Positions 18,376 through 26,395 are shown, numbered from the stretch's first letter. The stretch is DNA of 64,000 bases from VAZQ01 sp963712565 (GCA_963712565.1 CAVQIP010000037.1:62001-126000); one strand, 5' to 3'. Made by a program: numbers and translations. The notes: generated from the letters alone by a model not told the origin.

Positions 18376-18433
18376 GCCGTCAGCGCCGACGGCAGAATGG
18401 TCGCGGACCGGACAGGCAACGCCGCCGCCCCGG
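18376..18433 (+). ncRNA. ANTAR-target tandem hairpin leader of nrtA mRNA
   Basis: Hairpin 1, 18376-18393: six perfect base pairs GCCGTC/GACGGC closing the hexaloop AGCGCC. Hairpin 2, 18408-18433: CCGG/CCGG outer stem, a 3x3 internal loop, and GGC/GCC closing the hexaloop AACGCC. Both loops have A at position 1 and G at position 4, the recognition rule for ANTAR proteins. The 3' side of hairpin 2 (18424-18433) is also the 5' arm of the terminator at 18424-18474, so the two folds exclude each other. NasT binding to the hairpins should stabilise antitermination. Confidence 0.78.
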
Positions 18434-18474
18434 AGGGAGACGCTTGCGAGCGCCCGGGGCGGCGTTCTGTTTTT
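18424..18474 (+). terminator. Leader attenuator (intrinsic terminator) before nrtA
   Basis: Ten perfect GC pairs, GCCGCCCCGG (18424-18433) with CCGGGGCGGC (18454-18463), a 20-base loop that can itself pair (CGCT/AGCG), and then TTCTGTTTTT at 18465-18474. It lies about 50 bases before the nrtA start and would stop transcription unless ANTAR hairpin 2 forms. Confidence 0.82.
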
Positions 18475-18523
18475 GGGACGGTCGCGAGCAGCCGAGACAA
18501 TGTCGAAAGGACAACCAACCGAA

Positions 18524-19864
18524 ATGAGCAGAGGCATCACCATCAAGCACTCCGGAACGACCGCGCGCCGGGGCGTCAGCCGCCGCGGCTTTCTCCGGGC
18601 GAGCGCCGGCACCGCCGCCCTCCTCGCCGCCGTGCAGGCGAAATTTCCCGCCGGCGTGCACGTCGCGCAAGCCGCCGGCCCGGAAGTGAAAAAAGCCAAT
18701 CTCGGCTTCATCGCGCTCACCGATGCTGCGCCGCTGTTCGTCGCCAAGGAAAAAGGAATCTTCGCCCGCCACGGCATGCCCGATGTCGAGGTGCAGAAGC
18801 AGGCGTCGTGGGGCGCCACCCGCGACAACCTCGTGCTCGGCTCCGAAGGCAACGGCATCGACGGCGCGCATATCCTCACGCCGATGCCGTATCTCATCTC
18901 CGCCGGCAAGGTGACGCAGAACAACGTGCCGACGCCGATGTACATCCTGGCGCGGCTCAACCTCGACAGCCAGTGCATCTCGGTGGCGAAGGAATACGCC
19001 GATCTCAAGATCGGCCTCGACACTGCGCCGTTCAAGCAAGCGCTCGAGAAGAAGAAGGCGTCCGGCAAGTCCGTGAAGGCGGCGATGACGTTCCCCGGCG
19101 GCACGCACGATCTCTGGATCCGCTACTGGCTCGCCGCCGGCGGCATCGACCCCGACAAGGACATCGAGACCATCGTGGTGCCGCCGCCGCAGATGGTGGC
19201 GAACATGAAGGTCGGCACCATGGACTGCTTCTGCGTGTGCGAGCCGTGGAACTTGCAGCTCATTCACCAGAACATCGGCTACACCGCCATCACCACCGGC
19301 GAGCTCTGGAACAGACATCCGGAGAAGTCGCTCGGCCTGCGCGCGGCGTGGGTCGACAAATATCCCAACGCCGCCAAGGCGCTGGTGATGGCGGTGATGG
19401 AAGCGCAGATGTGGTGCGAAAAAATGGAGAACCGCGCGGAAGTGGCGGCCATCTGCGCCAAGCGCCAATGGATCAACTGCCCGGTCGACGACGTGACCGA
19501 CCGCATGCAAGGCAAGTTCGACTACGGCATCCCCGGCAAGGTGGTCGAGAACAGCCCCCACATCATGAAGTACTGGCGCGACTTCGCCTCCTATCCGTTC
19601 CAGAGCCACGAGCTCTGGTTCATCACCGAGGACATCCGCTGGGGCAAGTTCGAGCCCGACGTCGACGCCAAGGCGCTGATCGCCAAGGTCAACCGCGAGG
19701 ACATCTGGCGCGCAGCCGCCAAGGAGCTCGGCGTGCCCGCCGATCAGATCCCGGCCTCGACCTCGCGCGGCAAGGAGACGTTCTTCGACGGCAAGGTGTT
19801 CGATCCCGAGGATCCGCGCGCCTATCTCAAGAGCCTGGCGATCAAGCGCGCCGACGTCAGCTGA
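18524..19864 (+). CDS. nrtA: ABC transporter nitrate/bicarbonate-type substrate-binding protein (NrtA/CmpA family)
   Basis: A periplasmic receptor of 446 residues. Its N-terminus carries a twin-arginine signal (SRRGFLRASAGTAALLAAVQ, about residues 20-39) and the mature part opens VKKANLGFIALTDAAPLFVAKEKGIF, the NrtA/CmpA pattern. Motifs GAHILTPMPYLISAGKV and CVCEPWN are family-typical. I place the start at the ATG of MSRGITIKHS, with AAAGGA upstream; the frame is open earlier but those codons overlap the terminator. It is the first gene of nrtABC. Nitrate is the likely ligand because of NasT control, but no nitrate reductase is present in the window and cyanate or nitrite are possible. Confidence 0.88.
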   Translation: MSRGITIKHSGTTARRGVSRRGFLRASAGTAALLAAVQAKFPAGVHVAQAAGPEVKKANLGFIALTDAAPLFVAKEKGIFARHGMPDVEVQKQASWGATRDNLVLGSEGNGIDGAHILTPMPYLISAGKVTQNNVPTPMYILARLNLDSQCISVAKEYADLKIGLDTAPFKQALEKKKASGKSVKAAMTFPGGTHDLWIRYWLAAGGIDPDKDIETIVVPPPQMVANMKVGTMDCFCVCEPWNLQLIHQNIGYTAITTGELWNRHPEKSLGLRAAWVDKYPNAAKALVMAVMEAQMWCEKMENRAEVAAICAKRQWINCPVDDVTDRMQGKFDYGIPGKVVENSPHIMKYWRDFASYPFQSHELWFITEDIRWGKFEPDVDAKALIAKVNREDIWRAAAKELGVPADQIPASTSRGKETFFDGKVFDPEDPRAYLKSLAIKRADVS

Positions 19865-19905
19865 GCGTGCGCAAGGCGCATGCACCGGACCGGGAGAGCT
19901 CCGCG

Positions 19906-20799
19906 ATGAACATGCCGCTGGTGAAGGCCGAGCCGACGGCGATGATGCCGCCGGCGACGGCAAAGATATTGCCGCTCGCGCCCAAGCGGCCGGCGCTGGC
20001 GGCGCGCGTCGCGGGCAGGCTCGGCGAGCTCGCGGTGCGCGTCGTGCCGCCGGTCGTGGTCATCGCGCTCGCGCTGCTGGTCTGGGAGCTCCTCTGCCGC
20101 GGCGCGGGCTCGACCTTGCCGCCGCCGTCGCGCGTGCTCGACGACACCTGGGAGCTGATCGTCGATCCGTTCTTCGATCGCGGCGGCCTCGACAAGGGGC
20201 TGTTCTGGCACATGTCGGCGAGCCTGCAGCGGGTGGCGCTGGGCTACGCGCTGGCCTCGCTCGCCGGTGTCGCGCTCGGCACCCTGGTGGGACAATCGAC
20301 CTGGGCCATGCGCGGGCTCGATCCGATCTTCCAGGTGCTGCGCACGGTGCCGCCGCTCGCCTGGCTGCCGCTCTCGCTCGCAGCCTTCCGCAATGGCCAG
20401 CCCTCGGCGATCTTCGTCATCTTCATCACCGCGATCTGGCCGATCATCATCAACACCGCGGTCGGCATCCGCAACATCCCGCAGGACTACCGCAACGTGG
20501 CGCGGGTGCTGCGCCTCAATCACCTCGAGTTCTTCTACAAGATCATGGTGCCGGCGGCGGCGCCCTACATCTTCACCGGGCTGCGCATCGGCATCGGCCT
20601 GTCCTGGCTCGCCATCGTCGCGGCCGAGATGCTGATCGGCGGCGTCGGCATCGGCTTCTTCATCTGGGACGCGTGGAATTCCTCGCACATCAGCGAGATC
20701 ATCCTGGCGCTGGTCTATGTCGGCCTGATCGGCTTCCTGCTCGATCGCATCGTGGCCGCCGTCGCCACCGTCGTCACCCGCGGCACCGCCGCCAACTGA
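19906..20799 (+). CDS. nrtB: ABC transporter permease, nitrate type
   Basis: A 297-residue membrane protein of the NrtB/SsuC family. After a Pro/Ala-rich N-terminus it has six predicted helices, starting VVPPVVVIALALLVWELLCR near residue 46, and the EAA-type cytoplasmic loop in the region VARVLRLNHLEFFYKIMVPAAAPYIFTG near 200-228. It forms the channel of the system encoded by the flanking nrtA and ATPase genes, with spacings of 41 and 11 bases, indicating a single operon. Confidence 0.9.
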   Translation: MNMPLVKAEPTAMMPPATAKILPLAPKRPALAARVAGRLGELAVRVVPPVVVIALALLVWELLCRGAGSTLPPPSRVLDDTWELIVDPFFDRGGLDKGLFWHMSASLQRVALGYALASLAGVALGTLVGQSTWAMRGLDPIFQVLRTVPPLAWLPLSLAAFRNGQPSAIFVIFITAIWPIIINTAVGIRNIPQDYRNVARVLRLNHLEFFYKIMVPAAAPYIFTGLRIGIGLSWLAIVAAEMLIGGVGIGFFIWDAWNSSHISEIILALVYVGLIGFLLDRIVAAVATVVTRGTAAN

Positions 20800-20810
20800 G
20801 AGCTTGCGCC

Positions 20811-21605
20811 ATGGCCGCCTATCTCAAGCTCGATCACATCGACAAGACCTTCACCCGCGGCGCGGTCGAGACGGAGGTGCTCAAAGACATCACGCTCGGC
20901 ATCGCCAAGGGCGAATTCGTCTCCATCATCGGCCATTCCGGCTGCGGCAAGACCACGCTGCTCAACATCGTCGCCGGGCTCACGCGCGCGACCGTCGGCG
21001 GCGTGCTGCTGCAGGAGCGCGAGGTCGACGAGCCGGGCCCCGACCGCGCCGTCGTGTTCCAGAACCACTCGCTGCTGCCCTGGCTCACCGTCTACGACAA
21101 CGTCCGGCTCGCGGTCGACAAGGTGTTTGCCGCCAAGAAGTCGCGCGCCGAGCGCCGCGCCTGGACCTTGCACAATCTCGAGCTGGTGCAGATGGCGCAC
21201 GCCCGCGACAAGCGGCCGGCGGAGATTTCCGGCGGCATGAAGCAGCGCGTCGGGCTCGCCCGCGCGCTGGCCATGGAGCCGAAGGTGCTGCTGCTCGACG
21301 AGCCGTTCGGCGCGCTCGACGCGCTCACGCGCGCGCACCTGCAGGATTCGGTCATGGCGATCCATCAGGCGCTCGGCAACACCGTGCTGATGATCACCCA
21401 CGACGTCGACGAGGCGGTGCTGTTGTCCGACCGCATCGCCATGATGACCAATGGTCCGGCCGCGCGCATCGGCGAGGTGCTCGACGTGCCGCTGGCGCGG
21501 CCGCGCCGGCGGCTCGAAGTGGCGTCGAGCCCGGCCTATCTCAAATGCCGCCAGCGCGTGCTGGAATTCCTCTACGAGCGCCACCGCTTCATCGAGGCGG
21601 CGTGA
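20811..21605 (+). CDS. nrtC: ABC transporter ATP-binding protein, nitrate type
   Basis: A 264-residue ATPase. Walker A GHSGCGKTT near residue 40, Q-loop FQNHSLLPWLTVYDN, signature ISGGMKQR, Walker B VLLLDEPFGALDALTR and switch His in MITHDVDEAV are all intact. It is a single-domain ATPase of NrtD/SsuB type with no fused binding domain, so the nrtC symbol is by operon position only. It ends the operon; a perfect 12-bp hairpin follows at 21634. Confidence 0.9.
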   Translation: MAAYLKLDHIDKTFTRGAVETEVLKDITLGIAKGEFVSIIGHSGCGKTTLLNIVAGLTRATVGGVLLQEREVDEPGPDRAVVFQNHSLLPWLTVYDNVRLAVDKVFAAKKSRAERRAWTLHNLELVQMAHARDKRPAEISGGMKQRVGLARALAMEPKVLLLDEPFGALDALTRAHLQDSVMAIHQALGNTVLMITHDVDEAVLLSDRIAMMTNGPAARIGEVLDVPLARPRRRLEVASSPAYLKCRQRVLEFLYERHRFIEAA

Positions 21606-21633
21606 GCGGCTATCTGTGCGCTCGTGCAGGATT

Positions 21634-21660
21634 TGCCCTCTCCCCGCCGGGGAGAGGGCA
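21634..21660. terminator. Bidirectional terminator-like hairpin between nrtC and cynS
   Basis: Perfect 12-bp stem TGCCCTCTCCCC / GGGGAGAGGGCA with loop GCC, placed between two convergent operons. There is no U-run, and the sequence belongs to the dispersed CTCTCCCC repeat family, so its role as terminator is probable but not certain. Confidence 0.6.
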
Positions 21661-21719
21661 CATCCGGCGCCAGCGCAATACGCGGCGACACGCCGAGCTC
21701 ACGCGCGGCCAAAAAGGCC

Positions 21720-22208
21720 TCACTCCTCCTTGAAGCCGTACTCCGGCACGTTGCCGGAATTGCCGTAATACTTGTACGGCAGGAACTTGCCCGACATGGT
21801 GATCTTGACCCGGTCGCCCTTCGGGTTCGGCAGCCGCTCGATCTGCATGTCGAAGTCGATCGCCGACATGATGCCGTCGCCGAACTCCTCCTCGATCAGC
21901 GCCTTCCACGCCGGCCCGTTCACCATCACCAGCTCGTAGAAGCGGTAGATCAGCGGGTCGGTCGGCGGCATCGGCACGCCTTGCCCGCGCATCGGCACCT
22001 CGTTGAGCAGCGTCGCTTCCGCCTTCGACAGGCCGAACAGCTCGGCGGCGTTGGCCGCCTGCGGCTTGGTCAGCTTCATCTGGCCGAGCAGCGCGCCCAC
22101 CAGCAGCACCGGCGAGGTGCCGCCGATCTTGTCGTGGATGTGTTTCCAGCTCCATCCCTTCTCGCGCTTGATGTCGAGAATTTTCTCCGTGAGATCGGCG
22201 CGTGTCAT
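21720..22208 (-). CDS. cynS: Cyanate hydratase (cyanase)
   Basis: A 162-residue enzyme that decomposes cyanate with bicarbonate to ammonia and CO2 in the cytoplasm. An N-terminal helical domain (MTRADLTEKILDIKREKGWS) is followed by the conserved C-terminal catalytic domain; the active-site residues are visible as Arg and Glu in DPLIYRFYELV and Ser in GDGIMSAIDF. The length is close to the 156 of E. coli CynS. AAGGAGG lies at ideal distance from the ATG at 22208. It is the last gene after cynA-cynB-cynD on the same strand, separated from cynD by a 111-bp repeat, so cyanate uptake and breakdown are encoded together. Confidence 0.95.
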   Translation of the reverse strand: MTRADLTEKILDIKREKGWSWKHIHDKIGGTSPVLLVGALLGQMKLTKPQAANAAELFGLSKAEATLLNEVPMRGQGVPMPPTDPLIYRFYELVMVNGPAWKALIEEEFGDGIMSAIDFDMQIERLPNPKGDRVKITMSGKFLPYKYYGNSGNVPEYGFKEE

Positions 22209-22249
22209 GGCTGCCTCCTTGGTCGTTCAAATCGAATCGGGGTGCGGCA

Positions 22250-22315
22250 AACTCGGTCTGCTCCCTCCCACAAGGCGGAGGGGAGCACACCGAGTGCGTG
22301 GCACTGCTCCAACAA
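22250..22315. repeat. CTCCCTCC/GGAGGGGAG palindromic repeat between cynD and cynS
   Basis: CTCGGTCTGCTCCCTCCC ... GGAGGGGAGCACACCGAG forms an imperfect hairpin of about 18 bp with a short loop. It fills most of the gap between cynD and cynS. The same motif recurs at 7745, 24408, 26205, 27095 and 35885. Confidence 0.75.
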
Positions 22316-22319
22316 TGCT

Positions 22320-23234
22320 CTAGGCGCGACTGCGCGCCAGGTCCGGCCATGACGGCGCCGTCGCGGCGGCGACGATCGGCTCGGGCGCCCCCGGCCGCGT
22401 CACCGGAACGTGGCGGCGGTCGTAGTGGCTTGCCTTCATCTCCGCGGCGAAATTCTTGCTCCGGCTCACCAGGAAATCGATGATGTGGTTGCGCACGCCG
22501 TAATAGAGCGGATGCTTGTGAACGTCGGCGCGCCGGCGCTGCTTCGGCAGCGGGTTTTCCACGATCTCGGCCAGCACGGCGTCGGGGCCGTTGGTCATCA
22601 GCACCACGCGGTCGGCGAGGTAGATCGCCTCGTCGACGTCGTGGGTGATCATGAACACGGTCTGCCCGGTCTCCGCGCAGATGCGCCGCACCTCGTCCTG
22701 CAAGGTGCCGCGGGTGAGCGCGTCGAGCGCGGAGAACGGCTCGTCCATCAGCATGATCTTGGGCTCGATCGAGAGCGCGCGCGCGATGCCGACGCGCTGC
22801 TTCATGCCGCCGGAGAGCTCCGCCGGGCGCTTGTGCTCGGCCCCGGTCAGTCCCACCAGATCGATGAATTTCTGCGCCTGGGCGTGCAGGATGTCCTTCT
22901 TCATGAAGCGCCATTTCGACGCCACCGCGTAGGCGACGTTGCCCATGACCGTGAGCCAGGGCAGCAGCGCGTGGCTCTGGAAGATCACGGCGCGGTCGAG
23001 GCTCGGGCCGTCGATCGCCTGGTTGTCCACGATCACGGCGCCGTCGGACGGCAGGTCGAGCCCGGCCAGGATGTTGAGCACCGTGGTCTTGCCGCAGCCG
23101 GAATGGCCGATGATGCAGACGAACTCGCCGCGCGCCATCGCCAGCCACAGGTCCTCGAACACCGTGGTCTCGCCGCCCCCCGGCGCCGGAAAGCGCTTGG
23201 TGATGCCTTCGATCGAGATGAACTTCTCGGTCAT
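22320..23234 (-). CDS. cynD: ABC transporter ATP-binding protein, cyanate/nitrate type
   Basis: A 304-residue ATPase: Walker A IGHSGCGKTT near residue 42, FQSHALLPWLTVMGN Q-loop, signature LSGGMKQR, Walker B IMLMDEPFSALDALTR and MITHDVDEA. A C-terminal extension of about 50 residues (EMKASHYDRRHVPVTRPGAP onward) beyond the core is typical of CynD/NrtD proteins in rhizobia. It lies between the permease gene and cynS in the operon cynA-B-D-S. About 60 percent of the core motifs are identical to the nrtC paralogue 1 kb away, showing two parallel systems. Confidence 0.9.
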   Translation of the reverse strand: MTEKFISIEGITKRFPAPGGGETTVFEDLWLAMARGEFVCIIGHSGCGKTTVLNILAGLDLPSDGAVIVDNQAIDGPSLDRAVIFQSHALLPWLTVMGNVAYAVASKWRFMKKDILHAQAQKFIDLVGLTGAEHKRPAELSGGMKQRVGIARALSIEPKIMLMDEPFSALDALTRGTLQDEVRRICAETGQTVFMITHDVDEAIYLADRVVLMTNGPDAVLAEIVENPLPKQRRRADVHKHPLYYGVRNHIIDFLVSRSKNFAAEMKASHYDRRHVPVTRPGAPEPIVAAATAPSWPDLARSRA

Positions 23235-23267
23235 CCTGATGGGTCCACGAACGCAAACCGTGATCCG

Positions 23268-23388
23268 TCATCCTGAGGTGCTCGCCCGCTTGGGCGAGCC
23301 TCGAAGGATGAACGGCCCCGACACGGGCCGTCGCCCTTCGAGGCTCGCTTCGCTCGCACCTCAGGGTGACGGATCAAAAGCGTTGCCG
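23268..23388. repeat. CTGAGG-type dispersed inverted repeat (copy 1)
   Basis: GATCCGTCATCCTGAGGTGC at one end and its near complement GCACCTCAGGGTGACGGATC at the other bound an element of about 115 bp. The inner part also pairs (GCCTCGAAGGATGAACGGCC against GGGCCGTCGCCCTTCGAGGC). Other copies are at 30601-30722 and 34066-34176. This one lies between cynB and cynD. Confidence 0.85.
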
Positions 23389-23400
23389 GTTGCACGAGCC

Positions 23401-24234
23401 TCACTCCGGAAACGTCACCAGCTTGGTCGCGCGCGCGAGCAGCTGGTCGAGCACCATGCCGACGAGACCGATTACCAGGATCGCGATGATCACGTTGGTG
23501 ATCGACAGGTTGTTCCACTCGTTCCACACGAAGTAGCCGATGCCGGTGCCGCCCACGAGCATTTCCGCCGCCACGATCACCAGCCAGGCGATGCCGATGG
23601 AGATGCGCATGCCGGTGAGGATGGTCGGCGCCGCCGCCGGCAGGATGATGGTGAAGGCGCGGCGCAGCGGCCCGACTTCCAGCGTGCGCGCGACGTTGAG
23701 CCATTCCTTGCGCACCGCCGCGACCCCGAACGCGGTGTTGATCAGCATCGGCCACAGCGAGCAGATGAAGATCACGAAGATCGAGGACAGGCTCGAATCC
23801 TTGATGGTGTAGAGCGCGAGCGGCATCCAGGCGAGCGGCGAGATCGGCTTGAGCACCTGGATGAAGGGATCGAGCGCCCGGCTGACGAGCGGCGACATGC
23901 CGATGAGGAAGCCGATCGGCACTGCCACCAGCACCGCCAGCAGGTAGCCGATGCCGACGCGCGCGATCGAATAGGCGAGCTGGATGCCGACGCCCTTGTC
24001 GTTCGGCCCGTTGTCGTAGAACGGGCGCTCGAGGTGCTCCCACAGCTTGGCGCCGACGTCGAGCGGCCCCGGCATCGCCGACTTGCCCTGCGTCGCGGTC
24101 GCGCCCATGAGCTTGGCGTATTCCGGATCCATCTGCGCCACCGGCCCGGCGCCGCGGGTGCCGAGGTGCCAAAGGCCGACGAACAGCCCGAACAGCAGCA
24201 GCGACACCAGCGCCGCGCGCCACCTCATTGCCAT
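23401..24234 (-). CDS. cynB: ABC transporter permease, cyanate/nitrate type
   Basis: A 277-residue inner-membrane permease. The N-terminal helix LVSLLLFGLFVGLWHLGTRG is followed by a soluble stretch (MDPEYAKLMGATATQGKSA) and five further helices. The EAA-type loop is LNVARTLEVGPLRRAFTIIL. The PLERPFYDNGPNDKGV-like segment is typical of NrtB proteins in this order. It serves the binding protein encoded upstream at 24572-25981; the 337-bp gap between them is filled with repeats. Confidence 0.9.
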   Translation of the reverse strand: MAMRWRAALVSLLLFGLFVGLWHLGTRGAGPVAQMDPEYAKLMGATATQGKSAMPGPLDVGAKLWEHLERPFYDNGPNDKGVGIQLAYSIARVGIGYLLAVLVAVPIGFLIGMSPLVSRALDPFIQVLKPISPLAWMPLALYTIKDSSLSSIFVIFICSLWPMLINTAFGVAAVRKEWLNVARTLEVGPLRRAFTIILPAAAPTILTGMRISIGIAWLVIVAAEMLVGGTGIGYFVWNEWNNLSITNVIIAILVIGLVGMVLDQLLARATKLVTFPE

Positions 24235-24264
24235 CGTGCGTCTCCCGGCGACATTGGTTCTCTA

Positions 24265-24535
24265 GCCGTCATGGCCGGCCTTGTGCCGGCCATCCACGTC
24301 TTGCTCGACACCAACGCAGAAAGACGTGGATGCGCGGGTCAAGCCCGCGCATGACGGAGCAGTTGGAGCGCGTTCCTTTGGGCTGGATGCATAACAGCGC
24401 CGCGCACGCGGTCTGCTCCCTCCCCCGCTTGCGGGGGAGGGTGGGGTGGGGGTGGATGCAAAAGCGCTATCATGTTGCGTGCCCCCTCCCTGTCCCTCCC
24501 CCGCAAGCGGGGGAGGGGACGTTGTGGCGCCGCTC
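24265..24535. repeat. Repeat cluster between cynA and cynB
   Basis: Two elements in tandem. The first (about 24265-24360) reads GTCATGGCCGGCCTTGTGCC ... GCGCGGGTCAAGCCCGCGCATGACG, a GTCAT-ended palindromic repeat also seen near 26965, 51708 and 61852. The second (about 24408-24530) is the paired CTCCCTCCCCCGC / GCGGGGGAGGGG hairpin type. No coding sequence is credible here. Confidence 0.75.
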
Positions 24536-24571
24536 GTGCCCATGGTGACAAGCCCGGGCATGACGACGTGG

Positions 24572-25981
24572 CTACACCCGCTTGATCGCGAAGCTCTTGA
24601 CGTAATCCTCGGGCTTGGCGGGATCGAACTCCTTGCCCATGACCTTGAAGCGCTTCGAATTGCTCGTCGGCGGGGTGAGCCCGACCTCCTTCATCAGCTT
24701 GGCGGTATCGGTGGCGAGGAACACCTGCTTGGCGACGCCGGCATAGTCGATGTCGCCCTTGATCTGCCCCCAGCGCTTCATCTGCGTCAGGATCCACACC
24801 GCGAACGACTCCCACGGGAACGGATCGAAGTCGATGCGGTCGGGCACCCGCCGCACGTTGCCCAGCCCGTCGGCGAAGGTGCCGGTGAGCACCTGCTCGA
24901 CCACCGTCACCGGCTGGTTGAGGTAGTTCGCCGGCGCGATCGCCTCGGCGATCTGCTTGCGGTTCTCGGTGTTGGTCGCGAACGCGGTGGCGTCGATGAT
25001 CGCCTTGAGCAGGGCGGCATAGGTATTGGGCGAGCCGGTGACGAATTCCTTCGACGCCGCGAAAGCGCAGCAGGGATGCCGGTCCCAGATCTCCTTCGAC
25101 AGGATGTGGATGAAGCCGACGCCGTCGTAGACCGCGCGCTGGTTGACCGGGTCGGGCGCCAGGAACCCGTCGATGTTGTCGGCGCGCAGGTTGGCGACCA
25201 TCTCCGGCGGCGGCACCGCGCGGATCTGGATGTCCTGATCGGGATCGAGCCCGGCCTCGGCGACGTAGTAGCGCAAGAGATAATTGTGCATGGAGTAGTC
25301 GAACGGCACCGCGAACTTGAAGCCCTTCCACGATTTCGGGTCGCGTCTGTCCTTGTGCTTGACCGCGAGTGTGATGGCCTGGCCGTTGATGTTCTCCACC
25401 GCCGGCATGGTGTAGGGAATCGGATTGGAGCCGACGCCGAGCGTGATCGCGAGCGGCATCGGCGAGAGCATGTGCGCGGCGTCGTATTCCTTGTTCAGCG
25501 TCTTGTCGCGGATGACCGCCCAGCCCGCGGTCTTGATCACCTCCACGTTCAGTCCGTGCTTGGAATAGAACCCCATGGGATGCGCCATGATGATCGGCGT
25601 GGCGCAGGTGATCGGGATGAAGCCGACCTTGAGGTCCTTCTTCTCGATTGCGCCCCCTTGGGCGCCGCCTTGCGCGAACACCTCGGTCGCGGTCCGCAGC
25701 GGGAAGAATTGCGACAGCGCGGCGAGCGCGGTCGAGGCGCCGACCGCCTTGAGGAAGGCGCGGCGCGCGGAGTCCTTGGGGAACACCGCGCGCATCACCG
25801 CCCCGGCGACCACGCCCTCGTAACGCTTGTCCTCGCTGTCCACCCGGCTCGCGACCGGCGTGCAGGTGAGCTGCGCCCGCGCGTCGGCGTCGTGCTCGGC
25901 CGCGCTGCGGTGGCGCCCGCAGGCGCATCCCGACCGGTCGAGCCGGCGCCGGGGATCGAAGGGATCGTCGAAGGTCGACAT
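24572..25981 (-). CDS. cynA: ABC transporter substrate-binding protein, CynA/CmpA/NrtA type
   Basis: A 469-residue receptor. The start at 25981 (MSTFDDPFDPRRRLDRSGCA) has GGAG about 10 bases upstream. A 65-residue N-terminal extension with the motif GCACGRH and an acidic helix precedes a twin-arginine signal SARRAFLKAVGASTALAAL; the mature protein begins KKDLKVGFIPITCATPIIMA. This extended N-terminus with a Cys pair is typical of rhizobial CmpA/NrtA homologues. Motifs AAHMLSPMPLAIT and FLAPDPVNQRAV fit the family. First gene of the cynABD-cynS operon and preceded by a perfect sigma-54 promoter; cyanate is the inferred ligand. Confidence 0.88.
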   Translation of the reverse strand: MSTFDDPFDPRRRLDRSGCACGRHRSAAEHDADARAQLTCTPVASRVDSEDKRYEGVVAGAVMRAVFPKDSARRAFLKAVGASTALAALSQFFPLRTATEVFAQGGAQGGAIEKKDLKVGFIPITCATPIIMAHPMGFYSKHGLNVEVIKTAGWAVIRDKTLNKEYDAAHMLSPMPLAITLGVGSNPIPYTMPAVENINGQAITLAVKHKDRRDPKSWKGFKFAVPFDYSMHNYLLRYYVAEAGLDPDQDIQIRAVPPPEMVANLRADNIDGFLAPDPVNQRAVYDGVGFIHILSKEIWDRHPCCAFAASKEFVTGSPNTYAALLKAIIDATAFATNTENRKQIAEAIAPANYLNQPVTVVEQVLTGTFADGLGNVRRVPDRIDFDPFPWESFAVWILTQMKRWGQIKGDIDYAGVAKQVFLATDTAKLMKEVGLTPPTSNSKRFKVMGKEFDPAKPEDYVKSFAIKRV

Positions 25982-26038
25982 CGGTGGCGCGCTCCATCGT
26001 TGTGCCGGCAGCGGCATACCGGCGTCCGCTCGCGAATT

Positions 26039-26054
26039 AGCAATGGCCGTGCCA
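26039..26054 (-). promoter_or_regulatory. Sigma-54 promoter of cynABDS
   Basis: On the minus strand TGGCACG-GCCA-TTGCT matches the RpoN consensus TGGCACG-N4-TTGCW at every position. The transcript should start near 26028, leaving a leader of about 47 bases before the cynA ATG at 25981. No ANTAR-type hairpins or U-run are visible in that short leader, so unlike nrtABC this operon seems to be controlled at initiation only. Confidence 0.85.
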
Positions 26055-26204
26055 ACCCCGCGGCGTCGGATCGCCTGCGATTTCGCCTTGCGCCGGCACC
26101 GCCGCGCGCCGCCGCCGCCCGCGTTCGCCTGTTTGTTGGGCAATCGCCGAAGTTTCGAGCAGGCTCGTTCGTGAAATGGAAATCAGTGCAGTCGCAGACT
26201 GGGT

Positions 26205-26395
26205 CTGCTCCCTCCCCCCTTGCGGGGGAGGGGTGGGGGAGGGGGGTGGTGCGTGTGGCAACGTCGTCGCCTCAATCGCGCGACCCCCACCCCCAACCCC
26301 TCCCCGGCCGCAAGTCGGGCCTGCCCGACTTGCGCACTATTAATGCGCAACCCGGGCAAGCCCGGGTTGCGCGGGGAGGGGAGCGCACCGAGTCC
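26205..26395. repeat. Paired CTCCC/GGGAG repeat with nested two-palindrome unit, copy 2
   Basis: Outer hairpin types CTCCCTCCCCCTTGCGGGGG (26207 onward) and CCCCTCCCC...GGGGAGGGGAG. Inside the right-hand one, palindrome A at 26309-26334 (arms CGCAAGTCGGGC, centre CT), a 10-base linker CACTATTAAT and palindrome B at 26345-26372 (arms GCGCAACCCGGGC, centre AA) form the same nested unit as at 1609. The gap 26055-26437 holds nothing else that I can see. Confidence 0.8.

Noticed and set aside
18400..18408. GGTC-GCG-GACC as the second ANTAR hairpin
   Set aside because: The loop is three bases, not a hexaloop with A1 and G4; the hairpin at 18408-18433 fits the rule and overlaps the terminator.
18380..19963. 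527-codon minus-strand frame opposite nrtA
   Set aside because: Antisense to a gene with clear NrtA motifs; no plausible protein features.
22299..22318. TGGCACTGC sequence as a further sigma-54 promoter for cynS
   Set aside because: The -12 GC doublet is absent at proper spacing and the motif lies on the strand opposite to cynS.
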